A stretch of 29,997 nt of DNA, taken from the IMG/VR virus record IMGVR_UViG_3300006738_000047, positions 1-29,997 of that record; one strand, written 5' to 3'. Below are positions 24,741 to 29,997 of this stretch, piece after piece. Source of the stretch: a virus. Positions within the stretch are counted from its first letter, which is position 1. The number at the start of each line of letters is the position of its first letter. The notes below the pieces were generated by a model, which worked only from the letters and a program-made list of their open reading frames with translations, was not told where the DNA came from and searched no databases. Both the position numbers and the translations under genes were made by a program.

Positions 24741-25490
24741 ATGTTGCCTAGTAGAACTGGCCGAAGAGCGTTGATGGAAGATGCCATCAGTGACCCTTCG
24801 TACTTCAATCGTGGAATTATTGCTGAGACCGGTCGGATTCCAGTTGGATTCCGATTACTCCAGGATACATTCCCATTTGAGGTGATTGAGACCAAATCAA
24901 CAGTGACCGAAGATCGGAATGGTAATGAAATTCCGATTATGCGTGTGACTGGTCTGTTCCAAATGGGTGATAAGGAGAATGCGAATGGGCGGTTCTACCC
25001 GACCCAGGACGTGCTTTCTCCTGCTGTTCAGCAAATCCAAGAAGACGTCGGTGGCCGGGCGGTGATGGGTGAGTTTGACCATCCGGCCGACGCCAAGATT
25101 CACCTGGACCGAGTGAGTCATCTTATTTCCAAGGTATGGATGGATGGCCGTAAGGTATACGGTGAAGCTGAAGTCTTGCACAATTTACCCTGTGGTGCTT
25201 GTTTACGTGGCCTGTTCGAACACAAAGTTAGAGTAGGGATTTCATCTCGCGGTGTTGGCGATATGGAAGTTGCAGAACAGGGTGGTCACGAAGTGTACCG
25301 CGTAATGCCTGGCTATTCATTCGTTACCTGGGACGCAGTTGCTGAACCATCAGTCAACGGTGCCATTCTGAATATCCAAGAGGGCCTCTCTCGGCGGGTT
25401 CGACCACTTACCAAACAGAAAAGTAAATTCTCTCCAGAAGTTTTCGAGCGGATGCTGGTTAAGGAAATCAATACGTTCTTTGATCTGTAG
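24741..25490 (+). CDS. gp21: Prohead maturation protease (gp21-like)
   Basis: A 249-residue serine protease; T4 gp21 is 212 aa. The herpesvirus-assemblin/gp21 fold is shown by ENANGRFYPTQDVLSPAVQQ, then GEFDHPADAKIHLDRVSHLI with H114, then VRVGISSRGVGDME with S168/S169, and VTWDAVAEPSVNGAIL with D198. These give a likely His-Ser-acid site. The start (MLPSRTGRRALMEDAI) resembles the capsid protein leader (MLPTR...RRPLTEDA) and contains L-M-E, which fits self-cleavage. GGAG sits a few bases before ATG 24741. The protease cuts the scaffold, core and capsid proteins once the prohead is complete. Confidence 0.9.
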   Translation: MLPSRTGRRALMEDAISDPSYFNRGIIAETGRIPVGFRLLQDTFPFEVIETKSTVTEDRNGNEIPIMRVTGLFQMGDKENANGRFYPTQDVLSPAVQQIQEDVGGRAVMGEFDHPADAKIHLDRVSHLISKVWMDGRKVYGEAEVLHNLPCGACLRGLFEHKVRVGISSRGVGDMEVAEQGGHEVYRVMPGYSFVTWDAVAEPSVNGAILNIQEGLSRRVRPLTKQKSKFSPEVFERMLVKEINTFFDL

Positions 25491-25557
25491 GGATTGAGAA
25501 TCCGCTAGTTCACGCAAAAATAACTACAACACGACCAGTTTCGTGAGGAGTTGTCAA

Positions 25558-26292
25558 ATGGATAAAATTAAAGCACTGCTCGGAAAAGCCGGTGTAAATG
25601 GTGAACTAGCGAGTCGAATTGTCGGCTCACTGGAGAGCTACAAGACCACTCTTCGCGAACAATTCGAGCAGGAATATGCGGGTAAGGTCGAACAGGCCAA
25701 AAGGGTCTGTATCGAAGAAACCGAAACCCACAAAAGAGAACTTGCCCGCCGTCTCCAAATCTTCTGCGAGACAAAGGGAGCTGCAATCGAGGCACAACTT
25801 GCCAAATCGTCGGCCCTTAACGAATCCGAAGCTTTATCCAAGCTGACCGCCGTTCGAGCATTGCTCGAAGGCATCACGCTTAATGGAGAGCCCAACGGAG
25901 CAGTTACAGCCGGGTTGGAGAAATCCAAAAAGCAGGTCAAAGTTGCCGTCGAACAAAGAGACAGGGCTGTCGAGACTGCAAATCGGCAAACTGCCATCGC
26001 AGAAAAAGCCCTGAAAAAGAACCGAGTCCTTGCCACCGAAAACGCTCAACTCAAAAAACGGCGTAGCGGCAAACCGGTTACCGAAGGGAAGCAAAAGAAA
26101 TCTCGGCGAATTGATGGCACCCGAAAAGGTGCTCGCCAACCTGTCTCAACACGGCCGACTCTCGTTGAAAGTCAAGATCGGCGTCCCCCAAAGCAAAAGA
26201 AGAATCCCCACGTTTCCGGAACCGGCAACGGTCAAGGCAACGGCTACGGGATCTCAGACATTGCCAGCCAAGTGGACGAAGACCTAGTCTAA
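25558..26292 (+). CDS. gp22: Prohead scaffold protein (gp22-like)
   Basis: A 244-residue protein from ATG 25558, preceded by GAGGAG at 25545-25550; an in-frame GTG at 25543 is not preferred. It sits between protease and capsid genes, exactly where T4 places gp22 (269 aa). The sequence is helical and highly charged (YKTTLREQFEQEYAGKVEQA, KKQVKVAVEQRDRAVETANR, LATENAQLKKRRSG), which predicts a long coiled-coil scaffold. The C-terminus is basic and glycine-rich (RPTLVESQDRRPPKQKKN, GTGNGQGNGYG) and contains L-V-E, a possible maturation site. It should guide capsid assembly and then be degraded by the protease. Assignment rests on position and composition. Confidence 0.75.
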   Translation: MDKIKALLGKAGVNGELASRIVGSLESYKTTLREQFEQEYAGKVEQAKRVCIEETETHKRELARRLQIFCETKGAAIEAQLAKSSALNESEALSKLTAVRALLEGITLNGEPNGAVTAGLEKSKKQVKVAVEQRDRAVETANRQTAIAEKALKKNRVLATENAQLKKRRSGKPVTEGKQKKSRRIDGTRKGARQPVSTRPTLVESQDRRPPKQKKNPHVSGTGNGQGNGYGISDIASQVDEDLV

Positions 26293-26333
26293 GACCTGCC
26301 CAAAACTAAAAATCCAACCAGGAGTAATTCATA

Positions 26334-27956
26334 ATGTTACCTACCAGAGCAACCAAACGCCAACGCTTCAGTGGCGGCGGTCGTCGACAACTTGTTGAAG
26401 GTGCTGGCCAAGGTCGCCGCCCACTCACAGAAGACGCCACCGATCTGCACCAAGCATCCGTTATTCACGAAGCCAAGAAAAACCAGCTCGTGAGTAAATG
26501 GTCACCAGTCCTACGAAAATGCCGTGAAGTATCACAGCAAAAATTCGGACTCATGGCCGCCATCCTCGAAAACCAGTACAATTGCTGGAACCCCGAGAAC
26601 CGATCGGTCATCCTCGAAGACCAAACCACCACAGCCAACATCGCCGACTTCACACGATTCGCACTACCGCTAATCCGCAAGTCATACCCAAAGCTGATCG
26701 CAGACAACCTCGTCGGCGTCCAGCCAATGAGCCAACCAGCATCACTCATTTTCTACATCCGATACCGCTACGCCCTCACCAAGGGCCAAACGGTCGCCGG
26801 AACACAAATCATGCGTCAGAACACCGCACAGGTGTTCGCCCGCCAAAACGGATGGGCACTCGACCCGTACTACTCCTCACAAGAAGTACGCGGCGAAGAC
26901 GCCACAATCACCGGCAACACAGTAGTTTCCGCGACACTAGCACACCGCCCAGTCCTGGCCGGAACAGTCGTCGTCGAAGCATTCGAAACCGAAGCCGAAG
27001 CCGATCCAAACTGTGAAGAATCAGTACCATGCCTCCGAGTCAGCTTCGACTCCGATGGCTCACCCGACGTCGTTCTCGTCGGCGACTGCACAAACTTCAC
27101 CGACAACCTAGCCGTCGACACCGCAACAACCGGTGCCACCGAATTCAACCACACGAGTGGCGCCGTCCAAATCACACTGTCCGCAGGCGTCTTCCCAGCC
27201 GGAGCCGTCGCCAGAGTCAACTACGAATACGACCTGGAAGCCAACCCATTCCAGCCAGAAGTCACACTGAGCATCGACAGCGACTCAGTCGCCGCGATCA
27301 CTCGGAAACTAAAGACTTCCTGGAGCCTCGAAGCCGCCCAAGACCTCAAGTCAGTTCACAACATCGACGCCGAATCCACCCTCACCGACCTAATGGCCGA
27401 CGAGATGGTTGCGGAAATCGATCGTGAAATCATCAACGACCTGATCATTGCAGCCGCCATCCGAGCAGACCACAACTTCGCAACGGCTGCCGGAGCATCC
27501 GTCAACTTCACCGACCGCAACATCGCCCTGATGTACAAAGTCCTCGAAGTTGCCAACATCATCCACCGCACCACACTCCGTGGCCCCGCGAACTGGATGG
27601 TCATGAGTGCCGACATCTGCTCCAAATTCGAGCAGTTGAACGACTTCCGAGCCAGCGACGCATTCACCACCGAAGGCGTCGACATCGGAATCATGAACAT
27701 CGGCACAATCCAAGGCAAGATGAAGATCTACAAAGATCCACTCTTCCCCAATTGCAAAATCCTAATGGGCTTCAAAGGCAACTCAGTACTCGACGCCGGT
27801 TACTTCTACGCCCCATATATCCCACTGCTCAGCACCCCAACAGTGCTGGACCCGAACAGCTTCACCCCCAATAAGGGCGTGATGACGCGTTATGGCAAGA
27901 AGCTGATCGAAGATGGCGGGCTTTACTACGGCGTGGTAACTGTTAGCAATCTCTAA
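26334..27956 (+). CDS. gp23: Major capsid protein (gp23-like)
   Basis: A 540-residue protein close to T4 gp23 (521 aa), behind AGGAG. Residues 1-35 hold a basic leader with two possible cut sites, L20-V-E22 and L31-T-E33. The HK97-like core is visible: FALPLIRKSYPKLIADNLVG followed by V-Q-P-M-S-Q-P (a strong gp23 signature), IFYIRYRYA, TRKLKTSWSLEAAQDLKSVH, EMVAEIDREIINDLIIAAA, LRGPANWMVMSADICSKFEQ, then FKGNSVLDAGYFYAPYIPLL and TRYGKKLIEDGGLYYG. An extra domain of about 100 residues (TGNTVVSATLAHRPVLAGTV, then acidic EAEADPNCEESVPCLRVSFD) is inserted. Codons end in C far more often than in most neighbours, as expected for the most highly expressed gene. Confidence 0.95.
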   Translation: MLPTRATKRQRFSGGGRRQLVEGAGQGRRPLTEDATDLHQASVIHEAKKNQLVSKWSPVLRKCREVSQQKFGLMAAILENQYNCWNPENRSVILEDQTTTANIADFTRFALPLIRKSYPKLIADNLVGVQPMSQPASLIFYIRYRYALTKGQTVAGTQIMRQNTAQVFARQNGWALDPYYSSQEVRGEDATITGNTVVSATLAHRPVLAGTVVVEAFETEAEADPNCEESVPCLRVSFDSDGSPDVVLVGDCTNFTDNLAVDTATTGATEFNHTSGAVQITLSAGVFPAGAVARVNYEYDLEANPFQPEVTLSIDSDSVAAITRKLKTSWSLEAAQDLKSVHNIDAESTLTDLMADEMVAEIDREIINDLIIAAAIRADHNFATAAGASVNFTDRNIALMYKVLEVANIIHRTTLRGPANWMVMSADICSKFEQLNDFRASDAFTTEGVDIGIMNIGTIQGKMKIYKDPLFPNCKILMGFKGNSVLDAGYFYAPYIPLLSTPTVLDPNSFTPNKGVMTRYGKKLIEDGGLYYGVVTVSNL

Positions 27957-27976
27957 AAGATTCGAAAAAAGATTCG

Positions 27977-28005
27977 AAAACCCCGTTCTCGGACGGGGTT
28001 TTTTT
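27977..28005 (+). terminator. Rho-independent terminator after capsid gene
   Basis: The arms aaaaccccgt and acggggtttt form a 10-bp stem with loop tctcgg at 27987-27992, followed directly by a T run to 28005. It lies 20 bases after the capsid stop and closes the head transcript. A 13-base direct repeat (aaagattcgaaaa) precedes and touches the stem. Confidence 0.92.
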
Positions 28006-28020
28006 ATGCGCGTTCACTTC

Positions 28021-28060
28021 TTCATTCCAAATAAGTAAGGCAATATGTATTGGGAATGAA
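28021..28060. repeat. Inverted repeat between terminator and HNH-methyltransferase
   Basis: ttcattccaaata at 28021-28033 is the reverse complement of tattgggaatgaa at 28048-28060 except at one position, with a 14-base loop. The outer 8 bases (ttcattcc / ggaatgaa) pair perfectly. It lies 37 bases upstream of ATG 28098. It may be a regulatory site for that gene, a nuclease or methyltransferase target, or part of the boundary of an inserted cassette. Confidence 0.5.
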
Positions 28061-28097
28061 GGGGTTTCAGTTGTTTCACGTCTAATAAAGGTTGCCA

Positions 28098-29615
28098 ATG
28101 TCTAAAATATGTTCGATCTGTGAGTTTGAAAAAGGATTATCAGAATTTCCGAAAACCGGGACGGCTTGCAAGAAATGCAAAGCACAGAAATTACGTGAAT
28201 TTAGACAAACAGATCCTGAAGCTGTTGCAAAAAGAAAGAAGTATAGAGAAAAAAACAGAGATACAATAAATGAACAAAAACGAGCAAGCTACCGTCGCAA
28301 TTCAACTCAGGTAAAGACTGCGAATAATCAGTATTATCATAATAATACTGATAAATGCCGGGCGAGGCAGCGAGAATATCAAGAAAGAATCGAGACTGAG
28401 TCTATGGATTCATGGCTCGCCAAATGCTTTAAACATTGTAAGAAATCAGATAAGGATTGTGGACGTGAATTTTCAATCACATTGGATTATGTGATAAAAC
28501 TATGTGAGCGACAAGAGAGCCGCTGTGCTTTGACGAATATTCCTATGACACATCAGAGGAATGATCCATTTGCCGCTTCTATTGACCGTAGAGATTCTAA
28601 ACTAGGCCATATCCCTGGTAATGTTCATATAGTTTGCAGGGCTGCTAATTTGGCCAAACGAGAATTGTCAGATGCAGCAATAATAGAATGGTTTAGAGCC
28701 GTGGCTCAACATTTGCCAATAGTTGAATTTGATGGCTTAAATCATGAGGCGACTGCAGATTATCCAGAAATCAAAAAAGATGCAGTTAGAAATTGTTTGT
28801 TGAAAAATTTTGAGTGGGCTCCTCCACAATATGAACATAATGAATTGTTGCAAGATTGGGACAATGTATTAACTGAGTCCACAGAGAATTATATCTGCAA
28901 TGATTTTTGCAGATCACAGAAACCATCTAATAAGCAATATTCTGGGAAGAGACTGATTTGGCATTTTCAACCACATTTGTGGGCTGTCAGAACACAGAAA
29001 AAGCCTCTTATGGAAGAGGCTTGGAACAATAGTAAAATTCGGGATAGGACTGCTACTAACTTAGTGGATGGTAGAACCAGGATTTCGCAAGATAGAGTTA
29101 TTCGTGAATTCATTTTCGCTGGTGCTGGCGTTCCGTCTATTATGCACCCCGGATTTGCTAAAGCAGTTTTGGATGAATATGGGGTTAAGCCTGGCACAAC
29201 AGTATTTGACCCATTTGCTGGATGGGGGTCTAGGATGTTAGCGACTGTTGCGTTGCAAGCTCAGTATATTGCTGTTGATAAATCTCCTCCAACTGTAGAT
29301 GGCTTGCAAAAAATGCTGGGTTATTTAGAGAGAGATGCAAATGTTATGTGTGGGGACGTTTTTGATTGTGGAATTCCGGATGTAGATGTTTTGTTTACAT
29401 CGCCCCCTTTTGGGACTGAAGAATATATTGATTCAGATGCGGTTATCGATTTAAACAAATTGGTAGAATTGACAAAGCATATTAAATTAAGGATACTTCA
29501 TCTTAATGGAGCTATGCTTGAGCTTCTTGAATGCGATCATAAGGCTGTTCCAATATTAACTAAGTCTAAGATTAGCAGTAAGAATACTCATGAATATTTG
29601 GTAATTTTGGATTGA
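28098..29615 (+). CDS. HNH endonuclease fused to a DNA methyltransferase
   Basis: A 505-residue protein from ATG 28098, with AAAGG 6 bases upstream. Residues 5-27 form a treble-clef knuckle (CSIC...CKKC). After a basic, helical linker, residues 143-200 are an HNH domain: CALTNIPMTHQRNDPFAASI, D163-R-R-D166, LGHIPGNVHIVCRAANLAKR, then EWF. The C-terminal half is a SAM-dependent methyltransferase: VFDPFAGWGSRMLATVALQA with motif I FAGWG (373-377), IAVDKSPP, and motif IV TSPPFG (S435-P-P-F438). SPP(F/Y) is typical of N4-cytosine or N6-adenine DNA methylases; the order I then IV is that of alpha/gamma-type enzymes. The DPFAGWGxR loop occurs in phage DNA methylases. The region 260-350 (FQPHLWAVRTQKKPLMEEAW) could recognise DNA. 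It is AT-richer than the capsid gene. Homing nuclease with added methylase, or a cut-and-modify enzyme, are both possible. Confidence 0.85.
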   Translation: MSKICSICEFEKGLSEFPKTGTACKKCKAQKLREFRQTDPEAVAKRKKYREKNRDTINEQKRASYRRNSTQVKTANNQYYHNNTDKCRARQREYQERIETESMDSWLAKCFKHCKKSDKDCGREFSITLDYVIKLCERQESRCALTNIPMTHQRNDPFAASIDRRDSKLGHIPGNVHIVCRAANLAKRELSDAAIIEWFRAVAQHLPIVEFDGLNHEATADYPEIKKDAVRNCLLKNFEWAPPQYEHNELLQDWDNVLTESTENYICNDFCRSQKPSNKQYSGKRLIWHFQPHLWAVRTQKKPLMEEAWNNSKIRDRTATNLVDGRTRISQDRVIREFIFAGAGVPSIMHPGFAKAVLDEYGVKPGTTVFDPFAGWGSRMLATVALQAQYIAVDKSPPTVDGLQKMLGYLERDANVMCGDVFDCGIPDVDVLFTSPPFGTEEYIDSDAVIDLNKLVELTKHIKLRILHLNGAMLELLECDHKAVPILTKSKISSKNTHEYLVILD

Positions 29616-29713
29616 TAAAGTGCGGGCGGTTCGGCGGTGGAAATTGATTGGGATGAGGATGAATCCTCCTATAAATCATTTCGTTAAAAACCTCTAGGTG
29701 AGGCTCGGAGAAT

Positions 29714-29739
29714 AAGCCCGGTTCCAGCCGGGCTTTTTT
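29714..29739 (+). terminator. Rho-independent terminator after HNH-methyltransferase
   Basis: aagcccgg at 29714-29721 pairs with ccgggctt at 29728-29735 around loop ttccag; the T run extends to 29739. It lies about 100 bases after the methyltransferase stop and separates it from the next gene. The stretch 29616-29713 contains no convincing gene. Confidence 0.9.
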
Positions 29740-29763
29740 CGTATCTTGATTTGCGAGAGAGTA

Positions 29764-29778
29764 TTTTTTTGGGGGGGG
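29764..29778 (+). repeat. T7G8 homopolymer pair
   Basis: Seven T's followed by eight G's lie 13 bases before ATG 29792. Such tracts are prone to slippage and to sequencing error. The G run might also act as an overlong ribosome-binding site, though its spacing is longer than usual. Confidence 0.8.
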
Positions 29779-29791
29779 TCAAATATAGTTT

Positions 29792-29997
29792 ATGAAGCTT
29801 AGTGCTATTATTGAGGTTGATTCGCGGCGGGACTTCCTTAAGAAGTCTGGTGCGGGCATTGCTAATACTGCTGTTCCTGGGGCTTCTGTTCCTGGGGCGT
29901 TGGCTCCTGCTGTTTCTGCGATTGTTCCTAGTTTTGATTATTTGTGGAATCCGTTGTGGGGATATTGGACTAGCCGTGAGAAAGGTTATGATTTTTC
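29792..29997 (+). CDS. Unknown protein with SRRDFLK motif, 3' end outside window
   Basis: ATG 29792 opens a frame that stays open to the end of the window (68 codons). It begins MKLSAIIEVDSRRDFLKKSG, followed by an alanine- and proline-rich stretch (VPGASVPGALAPAVSAIVP) and WNPLWGYWTSREKGYDF. SRRDFLK fits the twin-arginine export motif (S/T)RRxFLK. The first eight residues (MKLSAIIE) also resemble the capsid-targeting leaders of T4 internal proteins, with I-I-E as a possible prohead protease site. The two readings make different predictions and cannot be separated without the rest of the gene. Product unknown. Confidence 0.6.
   Translation, partial: MKLSAIIEVDSRRDFLKKSGAGIANTAVPGASVPGALAPAVSAIVPSFDYLWNPLWGYWTSREKGYDF

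Noticed and set aside
26582-27427. Long plus-strand frames rich in arginine and histidine inside the capsid gene
   Set aside because: They are out-of-frame shadows produced by the C-ending codon bias of the capsid gene and have no ribosome-binding sites.
28098-29615. A complete type II restriction-modification system
   Set aside because: The HNH part looks like a homing-type phage nuclease, and no separate specificity or restriction gene is adjacent, so calling it a restriction system would go beyond the sequence.
1-29997. CRISPR array, integrase or attachment site
   Set aside because: No regularly spaced repeats, recombinase motif or att-like duplication was seen.

Overview
The window looks like part of a large tailed-phage genome with a contractile tail (myovirus, distantly T4-like). 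The evidence is gene content and order: a gp25-like and a gp6-like baseplate wedge pair, a gp5/VgrG-like spike, a UvsW-like helicase, a gp55-like sigma factor, and the head block small terminase - large terminase - portal - prohead protease - scaffold - major capsid protein. No bacterial housekeeping gene, rRNA or tRNA was seen. The host cannot be fixed from the sequence. The B12-dependent (class II) ribonucleotide reductase is the kind of metabolic gene often carried by aquatic phages, but that is only a hint. gp numbers below are analogies to phage T4.

Layout. 1-7370: tail/baseplate module (a truncated structural gene, a gp53-like wedge protein, a hub-like protein on the opposite strand, a gp5-like spike, a coiled-coil protein, gp25-like and gp6-like proteins). 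7377-9363: an accessory islet with a reverse-strand HNH nuclease fused to a cupin, and two small unknown genes. 9389-13941: nucleotide and DNA metabolism (unknown protein, class II ribonucleotide reductase ending at a strong hairpin, UvsW-like helicase). 14097-15622: a gp55-like sigma factor carrying an inserted zinc-ribbon motif, a pair of small hairpins, and a GNAT acetyltransferase. 15684-27956: packaging and head module, closed by a clear rho-independent terminator. 28098-29615: an HNH nuclease fused to a DNA methyltransferase, followed by a second terminator. 29792-end: start of a further gene with an SRRDFLK motif.

How it fits together. The sigma factor probably directs late transcription of the structural genes. 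The two terminase proteins package DNA through the portal. The scaffold, the 993-aa acidic protein and the capsid protein build the prohead, and the gp21-like protease matures it. Several proteins (protease, capsid, two small acidic proteins) start with short leaders ending in an L-x-E site of the type cut by gp21-family proteases, so they may share one capsid-targeting and cleavage code.

Most worth a second look: two separate HNH-nuclease/enzyme fusions (HNH-cupin and HNH-methyltransferase); a 30-codon zinc-ribbon gene squeezed between head genes beside a duplicated gene start; the zinc-ribbon insertion in the sigma factor; the shared L-x-E leaders; and the inverted hub gene.
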